A DNA stretch of 64,000 nucleotides from Rebecca billardiae RCC1528 (lineage: Eukaryota; Haptophyta): contig OZ251236.1 of NCBI GenBank assembly GCA_965240325.2, positions 868,001 through 932,000 of the forward strand, in the 5' to 3' direction. A model generated the notes under the pieces. It did not search any database. It was given only the letters and a program-made list of their open reading frames with translations, and was not told the origin of the DNA. A program made the translations under genes and the position numbers. This document shows positions 42,526 through 54,873 of this stretch, piece by piece (position 1 is the stretch's first letter; every line of letters starts with the position of its first letter).

Positions 42526-43062
42526 ATGGCGGGGCGAGCGAGCGCGCCGCTCGCGACGGAGCTCGCCTCGCAGACGGCGAGCGTTGCGCTCGGCATTGCG
42601 CTCGGGATGCTCTCACGCTCACATGGCGCCTCGCGACGCCTCGTCTCTCGTGCCCTCGTTCTTCTGCAGCACGTGCACGAATACCCCGTGTGCCCGAGGG
42701 CGCTCGGCCTCGCGCTCGTGCCCGTGCCGCCGTCCGAGCCTGGCGTGTACAGCCCCGCGCTTGGCACGTGCTTCACGACGGCAGTATCTGCCGGTCTCGA
42801 TGCCGGCAACCTCTCGACGCCGCCTGCCGCGGGCGCGATGGTCGCCATGCTGATGGGCGGTCTTGCCCTGCTCCTCCTCTTCTTCGCGTGCCGCGCGGTG
42901 GGCCTGGCGCGCCGCGCACGCGCGTCGCGCGCTGCCGCGCCTTTGGCGATTCCACGACTGGCACCTCGTCGCATCATCCGCCCCGCGCGCCGAGCGCACG
43001 ACGCTGACTTCGCCCAGGCCGTCTCAGCATACAACGACGCGTGCATGAAGATGCTCGGCTGA
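42526..43062 (+). CDS. Small single-pass membrane protein, unknown function
   Basis: 178 aa from ATG 42526 (MAGRASAPLATELASQTASV) to TGA. A weak hydrophobic stretch (ASVALGIALGML) precedes a Pro-rich section with two Cys, then one strong transmembrane helix (MVAMLMGGLALLLLFFACRAVG, about 107-128) and a very basic tail (RRARASRAA..RRIIRPARRAH). The positive-inside rule puts the tail in the cytosol. I recognise no family. The frame remains open upstream to 42382 without a further ATG. The antisense frame is a composition artefact. Confidence 0.5.
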   Translation: MAGRASAPLATELASQTASVALGIALGMLSRSHGASRRLVSRALVLLQHVHEYPVCPRALGLALVPVPPSEPGVYSPALGTCFTTAVSAGLDAGNLSTPPAAGAMVAMLMGGLALLLLFFACRAVGLARRARASRAAAPLAIPRLAPRRIIRPARRAHDADFAQAVSAYNDACMKMLG

Positions 43063-44376
43063 CGCGACCGCCGGCCAGCTCGCAGGCGGGTTGAAGAGGA
43101 CGTGCGCGGCGTACATCTGCACGAGAACGTGCAAGTGCAGCCTATGTGTGCTGCCACTCGCAGCGTCTAGCATGGACCATGGGGCATGGATCAGATGCAT
43201 CATCATGAGTGCCGCGGGCCAGTCCGTGCCCGAGCCAAGACTCTGTGCAGCGCATGCACGGTGAAGCGCACGCCAGTGACCCAGTCGCAGCACGCTGCTA
43301 AACTGCAGTCTGCACTCTGCAGACGCAGCAGCATGAACAGCGCCGCAGCGCGTGGCCTGATGAGCTGCCATAGCTGCTTCCTGCTAGCAGGCTACTACTC
43401 GGAATAGACTCGGTTGGCAGACGAGGATCCGCGACGGACCGTTGATGTCACGGTACCGTCAGCGCGGCGGGCTTGTAACTTTACGGGCAATCGCGGGCAA
43501 TAAGAAGTCAGAGATCTCACGGCTAGTCTCGGTGTCTTAGCCGTTCGGTAGCCCGAGCGCCTACGGAGTCTCAGTTTCTTAGCTAGGTCCGCCCGCCGTG
43601 CAGGCGCGGGGGGCCGGCGCAGGGGGGCAGAGTCCCCCGCTGAGTCTTTAGGCCCGGCCGGCGAGGCCGAAGAAAAGTTTGGGCCATTTGGGAGCAAATA
43701 TGGCATGATGTTGCATGGATGCAGCGGTGCACTGGCCAGGAGTCAGTCAGGAGAAGTCGGGACTTGGCCTGTACTCGTAGTCGGGCCGCGCGCCGCGTCC
43801 CACGGGCACTGCGGCCTTGGCGGACCAGTCGGACCACGTCAGCCGCGACGACGTAACTAGTCCCGGTTTCTTAGTGTGACTATATGCGTATAGCGAACCA
43901 GCCAATCGCTAGTCTCAGTTTCTAGGCCAGATCCGCAGATAGCAAGCCCCCGTTTCTTAACGTGACAGCTCCTTATTGCCCGCGTCAATTGCCTGTAAGC
44001 TAGTTAGCCGTTTACGGTTTAGGAGCCATCACCGGAGCCTGAAGTCTCCGTGGTGACGACGATAGTCATAGTTATTACTACTACGGGATCATCGTCAAGG
44101 CGCCCAACTGGCGAGCGGTTCCAGTCTGCAGACCTGGACCTACGCCCCGGACACCCCCCGGACCTCCACGCTCGGTGTGGGGGTTGGTCCGGTACGGTCC
44201 GGCTGCAGACTGCGACTGTCTGCGAGCGGTTCCTCAGTCAGGACTTGTTCAGCAGGACTTGCCCGTGCGGCTGCCCAAACCGCCAAAGAGATTGAAAATG
44301 CAAGCCGGGAAAGGTCAAAGCCTCAAAGGAGGCCGCGCTGGGCGCCTTGGGCGAGCTCGGAGCGGCGACCACGCGA
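43063..44376. other. Intergenic, degenerate short repeats
   Basis: No gene is supported. The motif gtttctta recurs at about 43572, 43866 and 43953, twice followed by a-or-g, t-or-c, then gtgac. At about 44125-44215 two copies of cagtctgcag/ctgcagactg form an imperfect hairpin. Confidence 0.45.
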
Positions 44377-47300
44377 ATGCCGAGGATGGACGTGGCGGCC
44401 CCCGCCGCAGCCCCCGCCGCAGCCGCGTCGTCGGTCGTGAGGCGGTGCTTGAACTGTGGGGTGAGGAATGGCAACGGTGTCAAGCTGCGGCTCTGCGCCC
44501 GGTGCCGCCGGGTCTACTTCTGCGGCATGGACTGCGCGCGCGGGCTCTGGAATGTGCACCGCAACGACTGCCTCGCCGCGCGCAGCGCTCCGGCCGCAGA
44601 CGCGGCGCCTGCTGCGGCGCCAGCGCCTGATGGCGGCGACGGCAGCGGCGCTTTGACTAGCCGGGCCGCCGGGCCCATGCCAACCGTCGCCGAGCTGCAG
44701 CGCATCATCGCCGGCATGAGCGCGGACGACACGCTCGTTCGCTGCACGAGTGATCTCATCGTCGTGTGCGCGCGCGACTTGGACGGCGGCGGCGGCGGCG
44801 GGCAGCTGGCCGTCTCGCCGACGACGGGACGGACGCCGGGTCTCGTGAGCGACCTGCAGCTCCTCAAGCGCGCCGCCAATGCCGCCTTCGTCGCGGGCGA
44901 CATGGAGGCGGCGCTCGTCGGGTACGACGAGATTGTATCTCTCTTCGTGACCGTGCCTGAGTCTGAGACGCTGCGGCCGCTGAGCCGGCTGAACGTGGCC
45001 CTGGCGTGCGCGCTGCCCGCGCTGGAGGAGCTCTGCGCCACGGCCCTCGCCAACCGCGCGCAGGCCCTGCTCAACCAGGCTCGCCACGTGGAGTCTGCGC
45101 TCTCGTGTCTGCTCGCGCTCGAGCTGCCGAGCGTGCACGAGGCGGCGCCGCCGCAGCCGGCGCAGCAGCAGGGGCGGGGGCAGCACGAGCGGCGGCAGCG
45201 GCCAGCCGGGCGCGTCAGCCTGCTTGAGAAGGTGCTGCACCGGCTGAGCCACGCCACCCGCGCTTCTGAGCCGGAGCAGATCGATGCGGCCGCGCAGCGC
45301 GCCGCTGCGGAACGAGAGGCGTCGGCGGCGCCCTCGGAGCAGGACGTGGCTGCCGTGCGCGCGCCTGTCAGCGCGCATGCGCCGGGCCCTGCCTTGCAGC
45401 CGCACGGCCACGCGCCCCACCTGCCGAGCAGCGTGATGGGCGAGTGGAGCCGTGAGGCCGCGGCGCGGCTGCTGCGCGTGTGCGCAGGCTCGGTTGGCAC
45501 CGCGCTGCTGCTGCGCCGCTCCACGCTGCCGCGCTCGCTCGCGCCGCCGTTCAGCTCGCAGCCCGCTGCGATCAGCCAAGTGCTGAGCGCGCTGCGTGAC
45601 GCGCTCAGCCTGCACCGCGCGACGCGGCTGGGCCGGAGCGAGGTGGGCGCGCTCCTGTCGGAGCTCGGCTGCGTGGACTGGCCGCGCGAGGCGGCGGCGC
45701 GCAGGGCGCGCCTGCTCAAGGCGAGCGAGCGCGCGGAGTTGCGCGAGCTTGCGCAACTGTGCGCAGGCCCGCTGCACCGCGCGCTCGTCGAGGATATCGA
45801 ATATATGGGCCGGGGCGGGCTCCTCTTCGGCGCGAGCGCGGCCGCGCAGGGCCATCTCGATGAGGCGGTCCTCTGGCTCAAGTCGGAGCGCGATGAGGCG
45901 CTGTCGATCACGGCCTTCCTGAGCGCCGCCGACGCGCTGATGCCCGGCTTTGGCTTGGAGAGCGTCAGCCACTTCACGCTGCGCTTCTACGCAGAGGCGC
46001 GGCGGGGGGGCTTGGGGGCGCTCGAGGTCGCGCTTATGGCGGCGGCGGGCCGATCGGACATCGACGTGGTGGCGCTGATCGACGCCGCGTGGGTGCAGCT
46101 GTGCGACGCGCGCGCGCTCGAGTCTGCCGCCGAGCGGTTGGGGGCGGAGCTGGCAGCTGAGCAGCTGCGCGGCCACGGGCACCCGCTCGAGGCCGACGAC
46201 GTGCCTGTGCCCCTGCCGGAGGGGCACTCCGCGCTCTCGGAGGTGGACGGTCGCGTGCTGCTCGACGGCAGCCCGCGGCCCTGCGTCCCGCTCCGCTCGC
46301 TCGTGCGCGACGTGCATCGTGAGAAGCAGGCGGCGCACTGGCGCGGCGCGAACGGGCTTGCGGAGCCGCCGAGGTGCGACGACGGCGTTAGGGTGCGCGA
46401 GGCGGCAGAGCTGGCGGACGCCGAGGTGGACGACGAGCTCGAGCTCGAGGACGAGGACGAGGCCGGAGCCGGCGCGCCCGCTGCTGCACGCGCGGCTGCC
46501 GGCGCGCCCGCCGCTGCGGACGCGCCCGCTGGCGGCGGTGGTGCTTCTGCGCCGGCCTGCTCGTCCGCCTCGCCAGACGCGCGCGCACGCCTCGCGGCGC
46601 GATTCGCCGCCCTCGCGGCCGAGCCCGAGGCGCGGGCGGCGCTCGAGCACGAGCGCGCCGCCATCGCGCGTGACGCTGGGGCGGGCAGCCCCGCCCTCGA
46701 CGCGGCCGGTGCGCCCGTGGGCCCCATGCGCACGGCGGGGCCGTGGCTCGTCGCATGCCGCGCGCAGGAGCAGCTCCTGCGCGCGCTGCTCGAGCAGATG
46801 CCACGGCCGCTGCCGCTCGCGCACAGCGACAACGGGGGCGAGTGGCACGTGTCGTTCGTGCCCGCGTCGGCGTGCGGCTGGCGGCTGAGCGAGACGACGA
46901 TGCTCCCGGAGATGGCGAGCCTCAAGAGCGCGCGCGAGCTCAAGGTGGGCCGCGTGGAGGTGGTGACGGCTGCGGGCGGAGTCAGGCCACGTCGCCTCTT
47001 CGAGCCCGGCGCGCCGCGCCCAGCGGGAGCATCAGCACCGCCAGACTCGGCGAGGACGCGCGCGCTCGCGGTGGTGAGCACGCGCGCCGACCCAGCGGTC
47101 AGGCGTCGCGATGAGACGGGCGTGGAGTACGAGGCGCGCACGCTCGCGCACGCCGTGTGCCGGGCACTGCTGCTCGCCGTCGCCGAATGCGGCGGGCGGC
47201 CGCGCACCGTGCGGCTCGGCACGCACGGAGCCCCCGCCCTCCACAGCGCGAACCTGTCGGTGCCGCCGCTCTGGCCGCCCCCGGCCGACAGTACCGAGCA

Positions 47301-47520
47301 GCCGGCGATGTCTGGCAGCTTCCTCCCCATCCCGGCGGACGCGCCCATGACGGCTGAGCGCGAAGCGGCCGGGTCCGCCGAGCAGCCGCCGCCGTCCACA
47401 GGCGCAGCCGGACGGGCGGGTGCCGCTCCGGCGCGGCTCGCGCAGCCGCTGGCTCTGTGGATCACTGAGCACATCGGCGCGGAGGTGTTCACGGCTGTGC
47501 CTATGTTCTCTGCTGCATGA
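44377..47520 (+). CDS. MYND zinc-finger protein
   Basis: A single exon of 1047 aa starting at ATG 44377 (MPRMDVAAP), the first ATG in frame. Residues 24-65 form a MYND zinc finger with all eight ligands, spaced C-x2-C-x12-C-x2-C-x5-C-x3-C-x7-H-x3-C (CLNC..CARC..YFCGMDCARG..HRNDC). MYND fingers bind proline-rich peptides and recruit partners. Residues about 165-260 are helical and TPR-like (AANAAFVAGDMEAALVGYDEI, ANRAQALLNQARHVESALSCL). The rest is Ala-rich with an acidic run (ELELEDEDEAG, about 690), and I cannot assign it. No SET domain is visible, so this is not a SMYD methyltransferase. It is probably a scaffold or adaptor. Confidence 0.75.
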   Translation: MPRMDVAAPAAAPAAAASSVVRRCLNCGVRNGNGVKLRLCARCRRVYFCGMDCARGLWNVHRNDCLAARSAPAADAAPAAAPAPDGGDGSGALTSRAAGPMPTVAELQRIIAGMSADDTLVRCTSDLIVVCARDLDGGGGGGQLAVSPTTGRTPGLVSDLQLLKRAANAAFVAGDMEAALVGYDEIVSLFVTVPESETLRPLSRLNVALACALPALEELCATALANRAQALLNQARHVESALSCLLALELPSVHEAAPPQPAQQQGRGQHERRQRPAGRVSLLEKVLHRLSHATRASEPEQIDAAAQRAAAEREASAAPSEQDVAAVRAPVSAHAPGPALQPHGHAPHLPSSVMGEWSREAAARLLRVCAGSVGTALLLRRSTLPRSLAPPFSSQPAAISQVLSALRDALSLHRATRLGRSEVGALLSELGCVDWPREAAARRARLLKASERAELRELAQLCAGPLHRALVEDIEYMGRGGLLFGASAAAQGHLDEAVLWLKSERDEALSITAFLSAADALMPGFGLESVSHFTLRFYAEARRGGLGALEVALMAAAGRSDIDVVALIDAAWVQLCDARALESAAERLGAELAAEQLRGHGHPLEADDVPVPLPEGHSALSEVDGRVLLDGSPRPCVPLRSLVRDVHREKQAAHWRGANGLAEPPRCDDGVRVREAAELADAEVDDELELEDEDEAGAGAPAAARAAAGAPAAADAPAGGGGASAPACSSASPDARARLAARFAALAAEPEARAALEHERAAIARDAGAGSPALDAAGAPVGPMRTAGPWLVACRAQEQLLRALLEQMPRPLPLAHSDNGGEWHVSFVPASACGWRLSETTMLPEMASLKSARELKVGRVEVVTAAGGVRPRRLFEPGAPRPAGASAPPDSARTRALAVVSTRADPAVRRRDETGVEYEARTLAHAVCRALLLAVAECGGRPRTVRLGTHGAPALHSANLSVPPLWPPPADSTEQPAMSGSFLPIPADAPMTAEREAAGSAEQPPPSTGAAGRAGAAPARLAQPLALWITEHIGAEVFTAVPMFSAA

Positions 47521-47713
47521 TCAGCGGCTCCAGCCACAGTCAGGGACAGCCAGTGACCCTATGGGGGGGGTGCATTCAACGGAACCCCTGGGAGCCAGAG
47601 AGCGACGAGGGTACCAATCGCCAAGATCTCCGGGGCGGCGGACGAACGGCCTAATCGGTATAGCGTAGTCCGCTCATCGAAGTACAGTTTATATATTTGT
47701 TTTAACGTGCGTA
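47521..47713. other. 3' flank of MYND gene
   Basis: Short intergenic stretch with a run of seven G at about 47563. No feature. Confidence 0.4.
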
Positions 47714-47777
47714 GTAAGGCTCACGGTGGCAGGTTGCCGCGCCATCCTTCATCGCACGCTCTCCGAAGAGAGACCTG
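47714..47777 (-). repeat. Dispersed repeat B, copy 2 (64 bp)
   Basis: The exact reverse complement of 18124-18187, continuing on the right with gaaactggt as at 12645-12653. On the left both copies run into a similar aacgtgcgt/tttgtt tract and then diverge. Confidence 0.9.
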
Positions 47778-49153
<1,376 letters not shown>

Positions 49154-49810
49154 ATGATGGCGTGGACGACAGCTCTCCGAGTCATCACGCTCGTCGCGAG
49201 CCTTGAGTACGGGCTCGCACTCCGCGGTCAGCCCGTCAGCCGGCGGCAAGCCACGTCGGTTGCGGTGGCATCGGCGTTCGCCCTCAACGTTCCATGCGTG
49301 CCACCACCCTCGGCGGGGGCCGCCACTGACGCGGCCTTCTCGAGGATGGCGAGCGAGGCGCCTGTCCTGAAGGATGGCACGGCGCCGTTCAACAGCCTGC
49401 CCTCTGGGGTGAAGGTGAAGGTGATGAAACAAGGGCCGGGTACGGGCGAGACGGTTGAACTCGGCAAGCTCGTCACCGTCGAGATGACAGCGGCTGCGCT
49501 GAATTTGAACGGCGTCCGATTCTTCACGACAAAGCTCGAGGATGGTACGCCGTCCCCGGTGGTCTGGAAGCTTGGCGACGGCACGGCCGTCCCAGGCCTC
49601 GAGGAAGGCATGATCGGCATGCACAAAGGCGAGGTGCGTCGCATCATCGTGCCCGCCGCGCTGGGGTACGCCGCAAAGGGGCCCAACAGCGGCAAGTACG
49701 TCCCGCAGCCGCGCTCATTTGTCGACCAGCAGGCGTTGAAATCCATCTTGGAGAACCCCAACCGCGACGCCTCCGTCCTGTTTGACGTGCGCGTGGATCG
49801 CATCCGTTGA
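49154..49810 (+). CDS. FKBP-type peptidyl-prolyl isomerase, thylakoid-lumen targeted
   Basis: A single exon of 218 aa. I chose ATG 49154 (MMAWTTALRVITLVASLEYG). Targeting appears in three parts: an ER-type signal peptide, a short transit-like stretch, then a twin-arginine-like RRQATSVAVASAFALNV hydrophobic segment ending before AGAATDAAF. This is the pattern of lumenal proteins in complex plastids. The FKBP domain (about 80-218) shows VELGKLVTVEMTAA, WKLGDGTAVPGLEEGMIGMHKGEVRR and the IVPAALGYAAKGPNS flap. The family cis-trans isomerises prolyl bonds. Several aromatic active-site residues (the usual Y..F-D in the first half) are not in their normal form, as in many lumenal FKBPs, so chaperone rather than isomerase action is plausible. 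It pairs functionally with FtsH in plastid protein maintenance. Confidence 0.85.
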   Translation: MMAWTTALRVITLVASLEYGLALRGQPVSRRQATSVAVASAFALNVPCVPPPSAGAATDAAFSRMASEAPVLKDGTAPFNSLPSGVKVKVMKQGPGTGETVELGKLVTVEMTAAALNLNGVRFFTTKLEDGTPSPVVWKLGDGTAVPGLEEGMIGMHKGEVRRIIVPAALGYAAKGPNSGKYVPQPRSFVDQQALKSILENPNRDASVLFDVRVDRIR

Positions 49811-50244
49811 TGACGAACCCGGCCCTGACGTCACAGCGCCCACTTCGGGTACGTATCACGATGACGACCAAGTACGCCCGCGGTATCACCGACCTCGCTG
49901 CCCACGGCCCACCCATGCTAGGCTGACGGGGTGGCGCGGCGGCGCCGCGCATCATGATCAGGCTCATGCGGCACGGCGCAGGGCGCGCGGCTGCGCGAGG
50001 GCGACCCGCACCGGCACCGGCCACCGACGATGCAGCATCACTCACGATGCATTGTCGTCGTCAGTCGATCGACGAGGGCGCGACCAGCATCGGCAGGCTG
50101 GCCGCTGTCACTGACCGACCGAGGACTCCGGAGCCGTCCGAGGCGGATGGCCGGATGCGCAGTGCCAGTGGCATCGTCAGCCATCACATGATTTAACACT
50201 CGTCACTGAGTATGACGAAATCAGACGACGGCATTCTGATGACG

Positions 50245-50247
<3 letters not shown>

Positions 50248-50293
<46 letters not shown>
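50248..50293. repeat. (GA)n microsatellite
   Basis: About 23 uninterrupted GA units, followed by a degenerate gagag tail to about 50318. Confidence 0.95.
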
Positions 50294-50295
<2 letters not shown>

Positions 50296-50998
50296 TGAGA
50301 GAGACGCGAGAGTCTCGAGAGCATGACGACTGACACGAGTCCGGGAACCGCGCCGGCGCCGCGGCCCGCCGCGCCGCGGCGCCGCCGCGCCCGGAGCTGA
50401 CGCGGCAGCAACAATGTGACTGTGAGCTGCTGGACTCCTGAGTGCTGGACGACGAGAATGTGAGTGATGCCGGACGAGCGACGACGCGGCTGCGGTGTGG
50501 CGCTGCAGGTCGGAGGCGCTGACAGCAGCAACCTCACCGAGCACTGGGAGGGGACTGCCAAAGGTGTACGTCTACCTATAACCTAATGTGTGCCGAGCTC
50601 ACAAGAGTGGTCGGAGGAGAGCGGTGTAGCTAATCGCGTGCGGTGTCATGCCCCCCCCGTGCCCAGCTCGGCGCCTTGTGTTGTGAGGCCCCCGTACCTT
50701 GGGCCGAGCCGCGCCAAAGCCAGAAGAGACGCCTCGAATGAATAAACTACAAGAATCGCCGAGCAAACGAAACAAAACTCGCCGCCGAGCAAGCTTGTCC
50801 TGCAGGCGGTGGTGCCGATTGGATTGGCTGCCGAAAAGGGGGCCGACCCGAGGACTGCACGCGCCGCATTATCACGCGAAGGAAGCCAAGCGAGCCGGCG
50901 GATCTTGGTGTCGCTCTTAGACACTCCGTTATATTGTGCCAATAACGCCACATATCACTTTCGTTCCGCGCCTTGCGATAATAATAATTCGTCGTCAC

Positions 50999-51000
<2 letters not shown>

Positions 51001-51052
<52 letters not shown>

Positions 51053-51056
51053 CACA
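51001..51056. repeat. (CA)n microsatellite
   Basis: About 28 CA units with a single G interruption (cacacgcaca), adjoining a TA array at 51086. Confidence 0.95.
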
Positions 51057-51081
51057 GTGTCACACACACATATGTATGATG

Positions 51082-51085
<4 letters not shown>

Positions 51086-51165
<80 letters not shown>
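51086..51165. repeat. (TA)n microsatellite
   Basis: About 40 TA units, about 30 bp after the CA array. Confidence 0.95.
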
Positions 51166-51166
<1 letters not shown>

Positions 51167-51579
51167 GTAAAGCAGCTGCTGATTAGCATATGCCGCCACA
51201 TATAATTACATAATAATATTATTATATTATTATTATAATGGCACTTGTCTGCTCGCGAGCATATCCGTACGCCCGGTACCGTACGGATCGGCTACTCAGT
51301 GTTAACAGCTGGCAGCATATAAATATTCGTATCATACGGTTAATAATTACGGCCCGCCATTTCCGAATAAAATTGATTATTAGATGCGTTCCAGCGTTGT
51401 CACATGTTTATTACTGCGCTGCTATTGACGTTTCTGACGTTTCAGACACAGCCGCGGCACTACCGTTGCCGGCGGGCGTTGGCTTACGGCCCGTGGTCCT
51501 AGTAGATATCCGGGCCCCGGCGCGACTCGGGGGCGCATTGAGAGTGAGACGTACTCGGGAGGTCCGTCTGCATCAGCCA

Positions 51580-54296
51580 TCAGGCGGCGGCCGCCTTCGC
51601 CTCGCTGGCGCGCCGCAGCCCACGGATCGCGTCCTCGACGACCTCCAGGCCCTGCGGCGTCTTGTCCACGCACGTCGAGAGCCCCGCCTTCTCAAAGTTG
51701 ATGCGATCCGGACTCCCCGACGGGTCGCCCGTCATCCCGATGATCATCCCGGTGAAGCCGCGGGCGCGCAGCTCTGCCGTGGTCTCTGTCCCTCCCATGT
51801 GCGGCATCTGTCCGTCCGCGGGCGCGGGCGCGGGCACCGGCGCAGCACGGGGGACGGGCGTGGGCAGGGCGAGAGCGCGCGTGAGCAGCTGCACGCCGCG
51901 CACGTGCGGCTCGCGCGCGGCTCGCGCGCGTGCGGCCGTGCGGTCGGCCAGCGGTGCGCACCTGGTTGTCCATCAGCACCAACTCGAAGGGCGGCAGGCC
52001 CGCGGCCGCGCGCTGCTCCACGGCTTCGAGCGCCTCATGCCCGTCACTCGCGACGACGACGGTGGTGAGCGTCGGATCGGCGAAGAGGCGAAACCCGAGC
52101 GTGAGCTGCAGCATGGCGTCGTCCTCGACGTGCATGCACGCGACGGGCGGCGGCTCGCCGGGCTGCGCGGCGGGTGGCGCCACGTCCGCATCCGCATCCA
52201 CGTCGGTCGGCACCTCGGGCACGTCCTCGATGGTGCTGTTGGAGGGCCGCCCGGACGAGGCAATGGCGGACACGCGGGTGCTCTGGGCCTTTGGGGCGGG
52301 CAGATGACGTGCGCCGCCAAACTCAGCGGAGATGAAGGTCGCCGAGAACCTCGACGGCTTGCGCACGCGGCGCGCCTCGGGCGGCGCGTCCTCCACCCGG
52401 CGCAGGTAGAGCACCATCTCGAAGCTCGTGCCCCGCCCGCTCCCCTCCGAGTCCAGCCGGAGCTCCGATTGACCGTGCAGCCGCAAAATGTGCCGCACGA
52501 TGTTGAGCCCGAGGCCCGTGCCGCCGTTGCCCTGCAGCTGGCCGCGGCCCACCTGCGCGAACGCCTCGCCCGAGCGCAGCACCTCGAGCTCCTCCGAGCT
52601 GAGCCCGACGCCCGTGTCCTGCACGCGAATGACGAGCGACGGGATGGCCGCCTCTGCCGGCGGCGTGCCCACGGCGGTGGCCTTGTCGAGCGTGTGCGGC
52701 AACGGTGCGCCCTCGTGCACGCTGAGTGTGATCTCGCCGCCGGAGTCGGTAAACTTGATCGCGTTCGAGATGCCGTTGCTCAGGCACTGCAGCAGCCGGC
52801 GGCAGTCGCCTTGGTACCGCGCGAACATGAGGTTGGTCGGCAGCGGCTCGCACACCAGGCGCAGCCCCTTGCTCTCCGCGAGCGCGGCGAACGCCACCTC
52901 GGCATCCTCGAGCATCCGCCCGAGCGAGAAGGGCGCCTGCACGAGCTCGAGCCGGCCGCTGTCGATCCGCTCGAAGTCGAGCATGTCCGAGACGATGCCC
53001 TCCATCAGCGTGGTGCACGTCGCGATGGCCGAGAGCGCGCGCAGCACGGGCTGCGACTCGAGCGTCATGTGCGCCTCGGTCTGGCCGAGCACGTCCACCA
53101 TGTTGCGAACCGCGAGCAGTGGCGAGCGCAGGTCTGCGCGCCCCCGGGACGGCCAGGCCAGGCGCACGCGAGTGAGCACGCGCGCGCGTGCGCCGGCGTG
53201 CGCGCACAGGGCGTGCGCGGCGGCCGGGACGCGGTGGCGCGGCGGCGGCGGCGCGCGCACCGTGCATCACCACGCGGATCAGCTTGGAGCGCGCGTCCTT
53301 GGCGGCCGAGAGCCGCGAGCGCTCCGTGCGCGCTTCGAGCTCGACTCGCTTCATCTCCTCCCACGTGCGCGCGCCGAGCAGCACCTCGCGCTGGTAGGAC
53401 CACTGCTTGCGCTCCGTCACGATGCGGTGCAGCGTGGCCTTGACCACGGCGAGCAGGAGGAACGAGGCCACGCCCATCTCCTCCAAGAGCGGCCGCACAT
53501 CCGAGAGCGAGACGGCAGTCTCGCCGATCACTGTCGCCACGACCGTGAGGACGCACGCGATGGCAAAGGGCAGCAGCTGCATGCGCGTGAAGAGGCCCGC
53601 GCCCATGAAGACGACGCACACCCGCACGAGCGTCACCCAGCCCGACGTGCTGGCCGCCGCGAGCTCGAGCTCATCGGTCACCGTGCCGCGCAGCCGCGCC
53701 TCGACGAGTGCCGAGCGCTCGGGCGTGAAGACGATCATGTTGACCGCGGCGATCACGAGCCACGAGATGAAGGCGGAGTCCAGCACGGCGAAGGACACGC
53801 GCGCGCGGAACGACGGCGAGCGCCACACCGCCACGCTCAGCAAGAAGACCGGGAAGGCATACACGTACGCGAACGTCGAGACCAGGTTGTTGATCGAGGT
53901 CGGGCCTGAGTGCGGCAGGGAGAGCTCGGACAGGAGGGTGATCGGGTAGACGATGAGGACAAAGCAGCTGGTGAAGGCGTACGCGCGGGCGTGCTCGAGG
54001 CGCATGTCGACCTCGAAGATGTGCTCGAGCTCGGCATCCCGGAAGGTGCAGAGCCATGTCAGCCGCTCAGCCGCCGCCGCCTCGAGGGGCGACGGCGAAG
54101 GCGCGGGCGACGCAGCAGATGCGTCAGAAAAGTCATTTGCGCGAGCGGCAGAGGAGGAAGAGCGGCGATCCTTCGGATGATCCTGCGAGGAGGAGGAGCG
54201 GTCAGCACCCGGACGATCTTGCGGTGCCCCCGAGAGCTCGGCCTCCGCGGGCGCAATCCTCGCCCTCATCGGGGTTACTATGGTGGGGCTCTTCAT
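51580..54296 (-). CDS. Hybrid sensor histidine kinase with receiver domain
   Basis: Three exons: 54296-53261, 53133-51962 and 51807-51580 (811 aa). I start at MKSPTIVTPMRARI. A Ser-rich N-terminus is followed by about five membrane helices (for example TSCFVLIVYPITLLSEL and SFAVLDSAFISWLVIAAVNMIVF) and a coiled linker to the kinase. The splice recreates the H-box VVMHDLRSPLLAVRNMV with the phospho-acceptor His345. N-box NGISNAIKFTDSG, G1 VQDTGVGLS and G2 GGTGLGLNIVRHIL form an intact ATP site. The receiver domain (about 670-811) has the acidic pocket HVEDDAML, phospho-acceptor Asp734 in LMDNQ (immediately before the second intron, spliced to MPHMGGTE) and the conserved Lys in VDKTPQG. It is expected to autophosphorylate and pass phosphate to its own receiver and a phosphotransfer protein. 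The stimulus is unknown. The final exon boundary inside the receiver is well supported. Confidence 0.95.
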
Positions 54297-54841
54297 CCAC
54301 AACGCCACAAGCCTACGGCAAAGCAGCGCTGCTCTCGATTGGCGAGCGGCGTGGACCCCCCCCCCCGAGCGCGCGCCTAGGTGTGCACCTCATGCCGTTC
54401 CCGCGCGAGATAGCGCGGATCTTATTGAGATGTGACTTTTAATTACGACGTAAAGCTACGGGCCTACGGCCGCAACTTTACTATGGGTTGGGTTGGGGTG
54501 AGTTCTTAATCATTGCACTTATCAGTTCGGCTCGTCGCCCAACATTAATAGGATCATAAACCTGGCCTGATGGATACTCGACGCCCACCAATCGACGAAA
54601 ATAATGGTGGGCCAACAGCTAAAGGTAGGGCCTTGAATATAGTATTCAGGGACCGAAGGGCCGCATACGTATTCGTCAATCGGTCAATACTGAAGACGCT
54701 TCGTCAATGATACAATCTTCTCAATAGTCATCAGGGGCGTTCCCCGCACTGGTCATACGCCAAATCGAACCGCGTTCCTATTGAAATTGCTTTCCTATAT
54801 TTCAAGCGGGTACATTTGATTACGGCCCGCGCCAGTCCGGT

Positions 54842-54873
54842 AGCAATGCCCCCCCCCAGGGGGGGGCATTGCT
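54842..54873. repeat. 32-bp near-perfect hairpin of C and G runs
   Basis: agcaatg plus eight C pairs with eight G plus cattgct; only the central CA is unpaired. It is able to form a cruciform, and the runs could also form G-quadruplex or i-motif structures. Confidence 0.9.

Larger units (their letters stand above)
49811..51579. other. Intergenic with three microsatellites
   Basis: Convergent between FKBP (+) and the histidine kinase (-). Apart from the GA, CA and TA arrays, only short unconvincing frames. The segment 51160-51430 is AT-rich. Confidence 0.55.

Noticed and set aside
44377-47520. SMYD-type lysine methyltransferase
   Set aside because: The MYND finger is present, but no SET-domain motifs (such as the NHSC or GEEL type blocks) are visible anywhere in the 1047 residues.
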